Shown here: piece after piece, positions 18,444-26,235 of the stretch
Position numbering within the stretch: position 1 is the first letter of the stretch
Layout of the letters: every line of letters begins with the position of its first letter
Notes under the pieces: generated by a model
What the model saw: only the letters and a program-made list of their open reading frames with translations
The model's database searches: none
What the model was told of the DNA's origin: nothing
Position numbers and translations under genes: made by a program
Assembly (NCBI RefSeq): GCF_031180885.1
Contig: NZ_JAPSLK010000013.1
Location: 62,001 to 126,000, forward strand
Length of the DNA: 64,000 bases
Origin: Saccharothrix sp.
GTDB taxonomy: Bacteria; Actinomycetota; Actinomycetes; Mycobacteriales; Pseudonocardiaceae
Direction of reading: 5' to 3'

Positions 18444-18929
18444 TCAAGCGCGAGTCGGCCGCAGCACCGCCGGCAACGCGATCACCACACCGACCACGAA
18501 CACCGCCGTCGCCAAGTAGATCAACCCGAGGTGCCCCAACGTGTCCAAGTCGTACGGGTAGTGCGAGGGCAAGGCAACAGCCAACGCCAGCACCGGCGTG
18601 GCGACCGCCGCGATGAACGCCCACCGCACCCCCTGCCTGACCCCGAACCACGCCAGTGCCGCCGTCGCCAGCCCGGCAGCCGCGATGAACCCGGACAAAG
18701 CGACGTGCAAGTGCGAGATGTACTCGTACAGCTCAGGACTGAACGCCTCAACCTGCTCCCGAGTCGCCCCGGCCTCGGCCGGTCCGATGCCCAGTTCGAG
18801 GAACGCCCCGCTGAAGTTGCGGACGAAGAAGATCACCGCGTAGCCGATGAACGCCACGCCGGCGAGGGCCATGAGGCTGCCACCGACGTGCAACGCACGC
18901 CCGGTGGACGGCCGAACAGACGTAGTCAC
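18444..18929 (-). CDS. Four-helix integral membrane protein
   Basis: A 161-residue protein from GTG 18929, with GAAGGAG 7 bases upstream. Four hydrophobic segments are visible, at about 12-36 (LHVGGSLMALAGVAFIGYAVIFF), 72-95, 101-120 and 131-152. There are no obvious cofactor ligands beyond scattered histidines. I do not recognise the family. It is the last gene of a minus-strand set that starts with an ECF sigma factor and includes two methyltransferases; the upstream methyltransferase ends 17 bases away. It may therefore be a membrane component controlled by that sigma factor. Transport or stress-protection roles are guesses. Confidence 0.75.
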   Translation of the reverse strand: MTTSVRPSTGRALHVGGSLMALAGVAFIGYAVIFFVRNFSGAFLELGIGPAEAGATREQVEAFSPELYEYISHLHVALSGFIAAAGLATAALAWFGVRQGVRWAFIAAVATPVLALAVALPSHYPYDLDTLGHLGLIYLATAVFVVGVVIALPAVLRPTRA

Positions 18930-18946
18930 AACACAACTCCTTCACA

Positions 18947-19711
18947 TCACCGCGGCTTGACCGCGAGGAAACTGGTGCTCTTGATGCCGTAGGTGACCGT
19001 CGCGGCCCGTGCGGAGCCGGAGCGGAACGCGTACCCGGGGTTGTCGCGTTCGGCGACGATCCGCAGGCCCGCGTCCTCGATCAACGCCCGGTACTCGTCG
19101 ACCTGGGCCGCGCCGCCGACGCAGGCCGCCCACAGCGACGCGTCGCACACGATGTGCTCCGCCAAGGGGTGCTGGGCCACGATGTCGCAGATCGCGAGCC
19201 GCCCGCCGGCCACAAGAACCGCCGCGGCGGCGCGGAACACCGCCGCCTTGTCCGCCGAGAGGTTGATGACGCCGTTGGACAGGATCAGGTCGATCGTCCC
19301 CGGCGGGACCGGCGGGTCCTCGATGTGCCCGGCCAGGAACTGGACGTTGGCCGCCGTGCGCAGCCGCCGAGCCTTGGCCAACTGCTCCTCGCTCATGTCG
19401 ACCCCGATCACCCGCCCGGTCGGCCCGACCAGGTGGGCGGCGGCGAAGACATCGGTGCCCGACCCGCTGCCCAGGTCCAGCACGCGTTCACCCGGAACCG
19501 GCCGGGCCAGGTCGAGGCAGTAGCCGACACCCGCGAAGGACTCCAACGCCTCGGCGGGCACGTGGGAGAGCAGGTCGGGCGGGTAGCCCAGGCGCTGGGC
19601 CAGCCCGCGCCCCACCTCGAAGTGGTAGCGCTCGTGCGGCCGTTCGGCGACCGCCCGGTAGACCTCCTTGACCCGGCGCTCCAGGTCCGCGACGTCCAAC
19701 GTGGACACCAT
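18947..19711 (-). CDS. ArsM-like SAM-dependent methyltransferase (second copy)
   Basis: A 254-residue class I methyltransferase. ATG 19711 follows GGGAGGAGG. SAM motif I is VLDLGSGSGTDVFAA and motif II is VIGVDMSEEQL, both as in arsenite methyltransferases. The ArsM-family segment appears as LILSNGVINLSADKAAVF. In ArsM this reads SNCVINLS, with an arsenic-binding cysteine, and here glycine replaces the cysteine. A CVGGA segment matches the downstream ArsM CxxGA region. Without the full cysteine set, arsenite is doubtful as substrate. The gene lies 90 bases after a paralogue with the same substitution, so the pair probably acts on related small molecules. A sigma/anti-sigma pair heads the cluster. 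Confidence 0.82.
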   Translation of the reverse strand: MVSTLDVADLERRVKEVYRAVAERPHERYHFEVGRGLAQRLGYPPDLLSHVPAEALESFAGVGYCLDLARPVPGERVLDLGSGSGTDVFAAAHLVGPTGRVIGVDMSEEQLAKARRLRTAANVQFLAGHIEDPPVPPGTIDLILSNGVINLSADKAAVFRAAAAVLVAGGRLAICDIVAQHPLAEHIVCDASLWAACVGGAAQVDEYRALIEDAGLRIVAERDNPGYAFRSGSARAATVTYGIKSTSFLAVKPR

Positions 19712-19801
19712 GACGTCCTCCTCCCAGCGGGAACTTCCACCCAAGAGGACGCGACCGCGCCGGAAGGCATTGCGGAACGCAATAAAACAGGCCCGCCGAC
19801 G

Positions 19802-20596
19802 TCAGGAAGGCTTGCGGGCGCGGACGATCACGCCGGCGCACACGTCGTGCTGCCGCTCGGCCGGGATCGTCCGGCGCATCAGGTCCAGCACGTCGGCGTC
19901 GAACAGCGGGTAGAGCGCCACGTCGTCGATGCCGAACGCCATGCGCTCGGAGATCTCGATCGAAGCGAACCCCACCTTCTCCAGCTTGTGGGTGAACACC
20001 CGCTCGCTCAGCGCGCCCGAGATGCAACCCGCCCACGCGCTGTCGCTGGTCAGCACCTCCGGCGGCAGGTCCTCCTCGACGGTCAGGTCCGCCACGCACA
20101 TCCGCCCGCCCGGCCGCAGCACCCGGAAGATCTCCGCCAACGCGCGGCTCTTGCGCGGCGAGAGGTTCAGGACGCCGTTGGAGACCACCACGTCCACCGA
20201 CGCGTCCGGCAACGGGATGGCCTCCATCCGGCCGGTGGTGAACGAGCACCACCCACCGACCCCGGCCTCGTCGACCGCGGCCCGCGCCCGGTCGCACATC
20301 TCCGGCAGCATGTCCAGCCCGGTCACGTGCCCCTCCGCACCCACCTCTCGCGCCGCCAGGACCGTGTCGATGCCGCCGCCGCAGCCCACGTCCAGCACCC
20401 GCTCGCCGGGCCGCAGCCCCGCGTGCCGGACCGGGTCCCCCACGCCCAGCGACCACTCCACGGCCGCGTCCGGGACATCGGCGAGGGACTGGTAGAGCCG
20501 CCCGGCCATCGCCCGCCCGGCCCCGGCCGGGATGGCGCGGTAAGCGCGTCGGACGGCGGCGAGGATGTCGTCCTGGTGCATGAGGTCGCGGGTCAT
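19802..20596 (-). CDS. ArsM-like SAM-dependent methyltransferase (first copy)
   Basis: A 264-residue paralogue of the next gene. ATG 20596 is chosen because TTGGAG lies 5 bases upstream; a GTG two codons earlier overlaps that site. SAM motif I is VLDVGCGGGIDTVLAA, followed by VTGLDMLPEM. The ArsM segment reads VVVSNGVLNLSPRKS, again with Gly instead of the arsenic-ligand Cys. A GCISGAL segment with a conserved Cys is present. Further cysteines occur at the C-terminus. It lies downstream of the anti-sigma gene, separated by a 14-bp tandem repeat that multiplies the ribosome-binding sequence. The substrate is unknown; thiol or metalloid methylation is possible, but the missing cysteine argues against classical ArsM function. 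Confidence 0.82.
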   Translation of the reverse strand: MTRDLMHQDDILAAVRRAYRAIPAGAGRAMAGRLYQSLADVPDAAVEWSLGVGDPVRHAGLRPGERVLDVGCGGGIDTVLAAREVGAEGHVTGLDMLPEMCDRARAAVDEAGVGGWCSFTTGRMEAIPLPDASVDVVVSNGVLNLSPRKSRALAEIFRVLRPGGRMCVADLTVEEDLPPEVLTSDSAWAGCISGALSERVFTHKLEKVGFASIEISERMAFGIDDVALYPLFDADVLDLMRRTIPAERQHDVCAGVIVRARKPS

Positions 20597-20600
20597 GGAC

Positions 20601-20654
20601 ACTCCAAGTCGGTCACTCCAAGTCGGTCACTCCAAGTCGGTCACTCCAAGTCGT
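20601..20654. repeat. 14-bp tandem repeat carrying a Shine-Dalgarno sequence
   Basis: ACTCCAAGTCGGTC occurs three times exactly (20601-20642) and a fourth time in part (20643-20653). On the coding (minus) strand each unit contains TTGGAG. The repeat begins in the last codons of the anti-sigma gene and ends at the methyltransferase start, so it looks like slippage duplication of a stop/ribosome-site segment. Confidence 0.85.
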
Positions 20655-20874
20655 CGATGAACTGTTCGAGCCTGGCCCGCACGTCCGCGGGCATCGGTTC
20701 GGCGCGCTGAGCGGCCAGCACCCCACGCAGGGCCTGGGCGAACTCCAACTCGCCGCAACAGCGCACGCACCGCTCCAAGTGCTCCTCGACGCCGAGCCGC
20801 TCGTCGGGGGGCAGTTCGCCGTCCAGGAACCGCCACAGCTCCCGGACCGCCTCGCGGCAATTGGTGGTGGTCAC
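20641..20874 (-). CDS. Zinc-finger (zf-HC2) anti-sigma factor
   Basis: A 77-residue protein starting at GTG 20874, which overlaps the sigma-factor stop by 4 bases (GTGA), a sign of translational coupling. It has the ZAS/zf-HC2 pattern: an early Cys (TTTNCREAV), then HLERCVRCC at about residues 33-41, giving the His-x3-Cys-x2-Cys zinc site. The rest is helical with no membrane segment, so it is a soluble RsrA-like anti-sigma factor. It should bind and inhibit the ECF sigma factor encoded immediately upstream. Adjacent cysteines make redox or thiol control plausible, but that is inference. Confidence 0.9.
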   Translation of the reverse strand: MTTTNCREAVRELWRFLDGELPPDERLGVEEHLERCVRCCGELEFAQALRGVLAAQRAEPMPADVRARLEQFIDDLE

Positions 20875-21446
20875 ACGTGCCCCCTCTCCGCCGCGTACAC
20901 CCACAACTCGTGCTCGAACAGCTTCCGGCCGCGGTGCAGTTGCGCCAGGACGGTGCCCAGCGGCAGGCCGAGCAGGCGGGCGATGGTCTTGGTCGGGACA
21001 CCGTCCACGTACCGCAGGACCAGCGGGGCGCGGTAGCGGTCGGGGAGCCGGTCCAGCACGGCGTGGACGTCGTCGGCGTCGAAGGTGGCGAGGAAGTCCA
21101 GGTGCAGGGAGTCGCTGTAGGGGAACGGGTCCTCGTCGACCAGCGTCCGGTACAGCGAGAAGTCCGCCATGTCGCCGATGGGCGTCTCACGGGCGGAGCG
21201 CTGGTCGCTGCGGACGCGGTCGCGCCACACGTTGGTCAGGATCGCGCGCAGCCACCCGCCGCCCGCGTCCTGGTCGCGCAGCGAGCCGAACGCCCGGAAC
21301 GCCCGCAGCAGGCACTCCTGCACCAGGTCCTCCGCCTCGTCCCGGCACAACCGCCGCGCGAGCGCGTAGAGGCCGGGCAGCTCGGCGCGGGCGAGGCGCT
21401 CGAAGGCCGCCCCGTCCCGTGTCACGACCGCGCCAGTGCCGTCCAT
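20871..21446 (-). CDS. ECF-family RNA polymerase sigma factor
   Basis: A 191-residue ECF sigma factor from ATG 21446 (GGTGGAG just upstream). Sigma2 is visible as ELPGLYALARRLCRDEAEDLVQECLLRAFRAF (about 19-50) and sigma4 as LPDRYRAPLVLRYVDGVPTKTIARLLGLPLGTVLAQLHRGRKLF (about 131-174). The gene for a zinc-finger anti-sigma factor overlaps its stop codon by 4 bases. Two methyltransferase genes and a membrane protein gene follow on the same strand and are its likely regulon. The pairing resembles SigR/RsrA or SigE-type stress modules. The stimulus cannot be read from sequence. Confidence 0.92.
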   Translation of the reverse strand: MDGTGAVVTRDGAAFERLARAELPGLYALARRLCRDEAEDLVQECLLRAFRAFGSLRDQDAGGGWLRAILTNVWRDRVRSDQRSARETPIGDMADFSLYRTLVDEDPFPYSDSLHLDFLATFDADDVHAVLDRLPDRYRAPLVLRYVDGVPTKTIARLLGLPLGTVLAQLHRGRKLFEHELWVYAAERGHV

Positions 21447-21496
21447 GACTCCACCAGGGAGAACTGCGTTGGGGCTACAGCATCCGCCCCGGGTCG

Positions 21497-22150
21497 TCAG
21501 ACCGCGAGCGGTAGCTCGGCCAAGCGCCACTCCAAGAGGCCGTCGGCCAGGCGGCGGGCGGGTCGGCCCTGGTCGGTCAGATAACGGACGGCGTCATGGG
21601 CCAGGACGCAGTACGCGCCCCGGCAGTAGGCGATGACCTCCTGGTCGGCGGGCAGCTCGGCCAGCCGGTCGGGCAGCTCGTCCAGCGGGATGCCCACGGC
21701 ACCGGGGATGTGCCCGGCGGCGTACTCCTCGGCCGGCCGCACGTCCAGCACGGTCACCGCGCCCGACTTCACCCGCTCCAGCAGTTCCTCCCGGGTGACC
21801 TCGTCGCAAGCCGGGCCGAGGTAGGCCACGCGGGCGGCCTCGACGTCCGGGAGGTGGGTGTTGGCAACCTGCCTGACCAGCGCGAACAGCGCGGCCACGT
21901 CCGCGCCGGCCAGGCGGTAGTGGATCTTGGTGCCTTCCCGGCGGGTGGCCACCAGGCCGGCCTGCCGGAGGGTCTGGAGGTGCGCCGACGCGGTGGTCAG
22001 GCCCAGGCCGGCCGTCCGGGCCAGCGCCTCCACCGTGCGCTCGCCCTGCGCCAGCAGGTCCAGCAGCTCCAGGCGCTTGCCGCCGGCCAGCGCCTTGCCC
22101 ACCCGCGCGAACTGCTCGAACAACGCGGCCTTTGCCTCGCGGTCCCCCAT
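21497..22150 (-). CDS. ArsR-family regulator fused to a rhodanese domain
   Basis: A 217-residue fusion. ATG 22150 follows AGAAGGG. Residues 1-100 form an ArsR winged helix (LELLDLLAQGERTVEALARTAGLGLTTASAHLQTLRQAGLVATRREG). Residues 115-217 form a rhodanese domain (VTVLDVRPAEEYAAGHIPGAVGIP) with active-site loop YCRGAYC; the first cysteine is the expected persulfide carrier. The DNA-binding part contains no cysteine, so sulfur sensing, if it occurs, should run through the rhodanese cysteine. The gene is divergent from an MBL-rhodanese enzyme with 41 bases between, and a dyad there is a likely operator. Related ArsR proteins (BigR/YgaV type) sense sulfide or persulfide. Confidence 0.9.
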   Translation of the reverse strand: MGDREAKAALFEQFARVGKALAGGKRLELLDLLAQGERTVEALARTAGLGLTTASAHLQTLRQAGLVATRREGTKIHYRLAGADVAALFALVRQVANTHLPDVEAARVAYLGPACDEVTREELLERVKSGAVTVLDVRPAEEYAAGHIPGAVGIPLDELPDRLAELPADQEVIAYCRGAYCVLAHDAVRYLTDQGRPARRLADGLLEWRLAELPLAV

Positions 22151-22163
22151 CGGCCTACCCTTC

Positions 22164-22179
22164 TCCAATAATCCTTGGA
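22164..22179. promoter_or_regulatory. Candidate ArsR operator
   Basis: TCCAA-N6-TTGGA lies in the 41-base gap between the ArsR-rhodanese gene and the divergent MBL-rhodanese gene, in an AT-rich patch (AATAATCCTTGGAATAGTG). Its position would let one bound dimer control both promoters. This is assigned from symmetry and position only. Confidence 0.45.
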
Positions 22180-22191
22180 ATAGTGTAGAGG

Positions 22192-23541
22192 ATGATGGCC
22201 GTGACACGGATCGTCCCGCTGGTCGACGCCGGCTTGGGCAACTCCGCTTACCTGGTCGACCTCGGCGACGGCCGGGCGCTGGCGGTGGACGTCAGCCGCG
22301 ACCTGCGCGCGGTCGAACGCGAAGCCGCCCGGAGGAAACTCACCGTGGCCTTCGCCGCGGACACGCACCTGCACGCCGACTTCCTCTCCGGCGCGCGGAA
22401 ACTCGGCACCTGGGGCGCACGCGTCCTGGCGTCGGCCGCCGGCGGGCGGGAGTTCGCGCACGAAGGGCTGCACGACGGCGACGAAGTCGACCTGGGCGGC
22501 CTGACCCTGCGCGCGCTGGCCACGCCCGGCCACACCCACGAACACCTCTCCCTGCTGCTGTCCGACGGGTCGCGCCCGCTGGGCGTGTTCACCGGCGGCT
22601 CGCTGCTGGTCGGGTCCGCCGCCCGCACGGACCTCGTCGCGCCGGACCGGACCGAGGAGCTGGCCCGCGCCCAGTACGCCTCGCTGCACAGGCTGACCAC
22701 CCTGCCCGACGAGGTCTCCGTGTGGCCCACGCACGGCGGCGGCTCGTTCTGCGCCGCTCCCGCCGGCGGCGAGCGGGTCAGCACCATCGGCCGCGAGAAG
22801 ACCACCAACCCGCTGCTGCGCGTGGCCGGCGAGGACGAGTTCGTGGCGGCGCTGCTGGGACCGCTGGGCAGCTACCCGGCCTACTTCCGGTGGCTGGGCG
22901 AGGTGAACCGGCGCGGACCGGCGCTGCACGACCCCGCGTTGCCCGCGCTGGACGTCGACCGCGTCCGGGCGCTGCTGGCCGAGGGCGCGCAACTGGTCGA
23001 CGTGCGGCCGATGTCCCGCTACGCCGCCGCCCACGTGCCCGGCTCGCTGTCCATCCCGCTGCGGCCGGTGTTCGCCACCTGGCTGGGCTGGCTCGCCGCA
23101 CCCGACCGCCCGCTCGTGGTCTTGCGCGACCCCGACCAGGACGGCGACGAGATCCGTTGGCAGGCATTGAAGATCGGCTACGACAACCTGGCGGGCGAAC
23201 TGGTCGGGCTGGACGCCTGGACCGCCGCCGGCCACCCCACCGCCGCCACCCGCCTGGTGTCGCCGCACGAGGTCTCCGGCCGCGTGCTCGACGTCCGGCA
23301 GCACGCCGAGTTCACCGCCGGACACCTCCCGGGCGCGACCCACGTCGAACTCGGCGACCTGCCCGCCCGCGCCGCCGACCTGCCGCACGAGCCCACCGTG
23401 GTGATGTGCGGCCACGGCGAACGCGCACTCGGCGCGGCCAGCGTCCTCGAACACGCCGGACACCGCGACCTCGCCGTGCTGACCGGCGGCCCGCGCGACT
23501 GGGCCCGTGACACCGGCGGCACCGTGGTGACCGGGTCGTGA
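22192..23541 (+). CDS. MBL-fold hydrolase with two rhodanese domains (persulfide dioxygenase-like)
   Basis: About 449 residues. Starts at 22192, 22195 (ATG) or GTG 22201 are possible; GTG 22201 has the best spacing from AGAGG. The N-terminal ~245 residues are a metallo-beta-lactamase fold with the ETHE1/CstB-type signature THLHADFLSG, then ATPGHTHEHL for iron or zinc binding. Two rhodanese domains follow. The first (about 260-345) has no active-site cysteine (LVVLRDPDQD in place of the loop). The second (about 360-445) has MCGHGERA with the cysteine. This build fits persulfide oxidation coupled to sulfur transfer. It overlaps the MFS gene by 4 bases and is divergent from the ArsR-rhodanese gene, so the three make a sulfur-stress module. 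Confidence 0.9.
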   Translation: MMAVTRIVPLVDAGLGNSAYLVDLGDGRALAVDVSRDLRAVEREAARRKLTVAFAADTHLHADFLSGARKLGTWGARVLASAAGGREFAHEGLHDGDEVDLGGLTLRALATPGHTHEHLSLLLSDGSRPLGVFTGGSLLVGSAARTDLVAPDRTEELARAQYASLHRLTTLPDEVSVWPTHGGGSFCAAPAGGERVSTIGREKTTNPLLRVAGEDEFVAALLGPLGSYPAYFRWLGEVNRRGPALHDPALPALDVDRVRALLAEGAQLVDVRPMSRYAAAHVPGSLSIPLRPVFATWLGWLAAPDRPLVVLRDPDQDGDEIRWQALKIGYDNLAGELVGLDAWTAAGHPTAATRLVSPHEVSGRVLDVRQHAEFTAGHLPGATHVELGDLPARAADLPHEPTVVMCGHGERALGAASVLEHAGHRDLAVLTGGPRDWARDTGGTVVTGS

Positions 23542-24764
23542 GCAGACCGGTACTCGGACTGCGCGCCAACCTCGGCCAGTTCAGCCTGCTCGTCGCGGTC
23601 AACGCCCTGGTCGGCGGCACGCTCGGCCAGGAACGCACCGTGCTGCCCCTGCTCGCCGACCGGGAGTTCCACCTCTCCGCCCACACCGCCGCCCTGACCT
23701 ACATCCTCGCCTTCGGCCTCACCAAAGCCGCCGCCAACTACGTCGCCGGCGCCTGGTCCGACCGCATCGGCCGCAAACCCGTGCTCGTCGTCGGGTGGCT
23801 GGTCGCGATCCCCGTGCCGCTGCTGCTGATCTGGGCCCCGGACTGGGGCTGGGTCGTGGCCGCCAACGTGCTGCTCGGCGTCAACCAGGGCCTGACCTGG
23901 TCCACCACCGTCATCATGAAGATCGACCTCGCCGGCCCCGACCGGCGCGGCCTGGCCATGGGCCTCAACGAGGCCGCCGGGTACGTCGCGGTCGCCGCCA
24001 CCGCCCTGGCCACCGGCTACCTCGCCGCCCGCTACGGCCTGCGCCCGGCGCCGTTCCTGCTCGGCCTGTCCTACGCCGCCCTCGGCCTCGGCCTGTCCAC
24101 CCTCCTGGTCCGCGAAACCCGCGACCACGCCCACCTCGAAGCCCGCGACCACACCACGACCACCATGACCAACCGGCAGGTGTTGGCGCACACCAGCTTC
24201 CGCGAACCCGCCCTGTCCGCCGCCAGCCAAGCCGGCATGGTCAACAACCTCAACGACGGCCTCGCCTGGGGCCTGCTGCCCGTCCTGTTCGCCGCCGCCG
24301 GCCTCACCCTGGCCCAGATCGGCGCACTCGCCGCCCTCTACCCGGCCGTCTGGGGCCTCGGCCAACTCCTCACCGGCCCGCTGTCCGACCGCTGGGGCCG
24401 CAAGCACCTCATCACCACCGGGATGCTCACCCAAGCCGCCGCGCTCGCCGTCATCGCCGCCGGCACCGGATTCCCCGTCTGGGCCACCGCCGCCGTCCTG
24501 CTCGGCCTCGGCACCGCGATGGTCTACCCGACCCTGCTCGCCGTCATCGGCGACGTCGCCCACCCCACCTGGCGCGCCCGCGCGGTCGGCGTCTACCGAC
24601 TGTGGCGGGACGGCGGTTTCGCGGTGGGTGCCCTGCTCGCCGGGATCGTCGCCGACCTCTACGGCCTGCGCGCCGCCGTCTGGGTCGTCGCCGCCGTCAC
24701 CGCCGCCTCCGGCGTCCTCGTCGCGATCCGCATGTACGAAACACGCGTCACCGCCACTCGGTGA
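23538..24764 (+). CDS. MFS transporter
   Basis: A 408-residue permease starting at GTG 23538, which overlaps the preceding stop by 4 bases. About twelve hydrophobic helices are visible. The MFS loop motif between helices 2 and 3 reads GAWSDRIGRKPVLV, and the half-repeat in the second half reads GPLSDRWGRKHLI. The central loop (about 196-220, Arg/His/Thr-rich) is cytoplasmic. Translational coupling to the MBL-rhodanese enzyme suggests export of its product or of a toxic sulfur compound such as sulfite, but substrate specificity cannot be read from the sequence. It ends in a 17-base convergent overlap with the MOSC gene. Confidence 0.9.
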   Translation: MSRPVLGLRANLGQFSLLVAVNALVGGTLGQERTVLPLLADREFHLSAHTAALTYILAFGLTKAAANYVAGAWSDRIGRKPVLVVGWLVAIPVPLLLIWAPDWGWVVAANVLLGVNQGLTWSTTVIMKIDLAGPDRRGLAMGLNEAAGYVAVAATALATGYLAARYGLRPAPFLLGLSYAALGLGLSTLLVRETRDHAHLEARDHTTTTMTNRQVLAHTSFREPALSAASQAGMVNNLNDGLAWGLLPVLFAAAGLTLAQIGALAALYPAVWGLGQLLTGPLSDRWGRKHLITTGMLTQAAALAVIAAGTGFPVWATAAVLLGLGTAMVYPTLLAVIGDVAHPTWRARAVGVYRLWRDGGFAVGALLAGIVADLYGLRAAVWVVAAVTAASGVLVAIRMYETRVTATR

Positions 24765-25530
24765 CCGTGACCTCGTCGCCCACCGCGATGTCCCCGGGCG
24801 CGAGAACAGAAGCCTTCAGGCCGAAACTCACACCGTCCGCCTCACGCCGGTAGTCGGCCAAGGTGCGCAACGGCTCAGGACCGGCCTTCACCCCGGTCGT
24901 CTGGTCGACGAGCGTGACCGCGCAACGGATCGCCCGCTCGCCGAACCCGATCTCCGCGCCGCCGATCCGCATCCGCCCCACCCGGTCCTCGGTGTGCGGC
25001 TCGGGCCAGCCGGTGATCACGATGTTGGGCCGGAACCGGTCCATCGGCAGCGGATCGGCTCCCCGCCGCGCGATCCGCGCGTTCAAACCGTCCAAAGAGG
25101 ACACGGAGACGACCAGCAGCGCGGTCGGGTCGGCACCCAGCCGACTCTCCCGGGCCGGTTCGCGCACCAGGCGGGCCGGGCGGCCGACCACCTCGGACAG
25201 CCACCGCGCCGCCTCGTCGCCCTGGTCGACCCCGGCCCCCGGCCACTTCTCCACGTTCACCGGCCGAGCCGCCCCGTCCGCCACCACGTCCACCACGAGG
25301 TCGGCGACGCCGGGCGCGCTCAGCGCCAGCTTCGCGCCCTCGTGCCGCAGCCGGCACCGGATCGCGGCCAGCCGGGGCGTCTCGCCCTGCCACAGGGTGC
25401 CCCCGTCCGACCCGACCACCGCGAACAGCCGGTCGTGGGCCAACCCCGTCACGCCGACCGCGGTCCGCTCCACCGCCACCCCGGCACACCCCTTGACCGG
25501 GTACACCGTCAACCCGGAAACCGTTGCCAT
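24748..25530 (-). CDS. MOSC domain-containing protein
   Basis: A 260-residue protein from ATG 25530. The N-terminal beta-barrel (MOSC_N) begins MATVSGLTVYPVKGCAGVAV. The C-terminal MOSC domain has PMDRFRPNIVI and the conserved cysteine segment RCAVTLVDQTTG, as in YcbX and mARC-type molybdenum enzymes. Such proteins bind molybdenum cofactor and reduce N-hydroxylated compounds with a redox partner. No ferredoxin domain is fused here, so an external reductase is needed. It is a single-gene unit, convergent with and overlapping the MFS gene. The length is normal for the stand-alone form. Confidence 0.9.
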   Translation of the reverse strand: MATVSGLTVYPVKGCAGVAVERTAVGVTGLAHDRLFAVVGSDGGTLWQGETPRLAAIRCRLRHEGAKLALSAPGVADLVVDVVADGAARPVNVEKWPGAGVDQGDEAARWLSEVVGRPARLVREPARESRLGADPTALLVVSVSSLDGLNARIARRGADPLPMDRFRPNIVITGWPEPHTEDRVGRMRIGGAEIGFGERAIRCAVTLVDQTTGVKAGPEPLRTLADYRREADGVSFGLKASVLAPGDIAVGDEVTVTEWR

Positions 25531-25742
25531 AGCGCCAAACTACCGCGCTAACGCAGTGATATCACTACAGAACGTATTCGACTCACCGGCGTCGAACAGT
25601 TCGACGAGCACGCCCGGATTCGCTCGATGGTGTGGCGAACCGCCGCACGCACCGTGCCTCGACGCCCGGAGGAGGTGTTCGGCCGCCCGGACCCGTGGCA
25701 CCCCCGTGCGGAATACCGGGCCGCTGAGCCGGGAGGAGTGCC

Positions 25743-25829
25743 ATGACGGAGGGTGGTGCCCGCTACGAGCGGATCTACCGGGCGGTGACGGCGGCGGCGA
25801 AGGCCCGGCCGGCCGACGTGGCGGTGTGA
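25743..25829 (+). pseudogene. Possible gene remnant (28-residue ORF)
   Basis: ATG 25743, with CGGGAGGAG 5 bases upstream, opens a protein-like start (MTEGGARYERIYRAVTAAAK) but stops after 28 residues. The good ribosome site on so short a frame suggests the 5' end of a truncated gene. The family is not recognised. It lies at the start of a decayed stretch (25531-26414) with no intact gene. Confidence 0.35.
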
Positions 25830-25869
25830 TCCCGGGGTTGGTCGCCCTGTGTGCGGGTATGCCGTCGTC

Positions 25870-26058
25870 ATGCGGACCAAGGATCTCGTGGTCGTCGTCA
25901 CCGGGGCGTCCAGCGGCATCGGGCGGGCCACCGCGTTGGCCTTCGCCGGACGTCGGGGCGCGGTCGTGCTCGCCGCGCGGCGGGCCGCGGTGCGCCGGAC
26001 GGCGGCGGCAGCGGTGGTCACCGGCGCCGCGGTGGCGGCCCGCCGATGGTGGCGGTGA
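25870..26058 (+). pseudogene. Truncated short-chain dehydrogenase (SDR) fragment
   Basis: From ATG 25870 the frame reads VVVVTGASSGIGRATALAFAG, the exact TGxxxGIG cofactor-binding start of an SDR. After about 40 residues it passes straight into a basic, alanine-rich tail (RRTAAAAVVTGAAVAARRWWR) and stops. The catalytic Ser-Tyr-Lys region is missing. The tail resembles the C-terminus of long SDRs, so an internal deletion joining both ends is a good explanation. Probably not a functional enzyme. Confidence 0.6.
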
Positions 26059-26189
26059 TCGGCGCGGAGCACGTCCCGGTGATCGGCGCCGAGCACGTCC
26101 CGGTGGCCGGCGCCGAGCACGTCCCGATGATCGGCGCGGAGCACGTCCCGGTGGCTGGGGCGGAGCATGTGCCGGTGGCCGGGACCCGG
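26055..26189. repeat. 24-bp tandem repeat (five units plus partial)
   Basis: Units start at 26055, 26079, 26103, 26127 and 26151, with a partial unit at 26175. They follow the pattern GTGATCGGCGC(C/G)GAGCACGTCCCG with a few substitutions. In the + frame they encode the octapeptide (V/M)(I/A)GAEHVP. The frame runs on without a clear start or homologous flanks, so coding is uncertain. It overlaps the end of the SDR fragment by four bases and lies in a decayed region. Confidence 0.8.
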
Positions 26190-26235
26190 GTGCACGCGGC
26201 GGTCCTCGGCCCGGTGCACGCGGGACTGGCGGAGC

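Noticed and set aside
18947-20596. Arsenic resistance operon
   Set aside because: Both ArsM-like enzymes lack a key cysteine. No arsenate reductase or arsenite pump is present, and the nearby ArsR protein is fused to rhodanese, pointing to sulfur instead.
26055-26189. CRISPR-like array
   Set aside because: The 24-bp repeats are contiguous with no spacers, so this is a tandem repeat. The 14-bp repeat at 20601 is rejected for the same reason.
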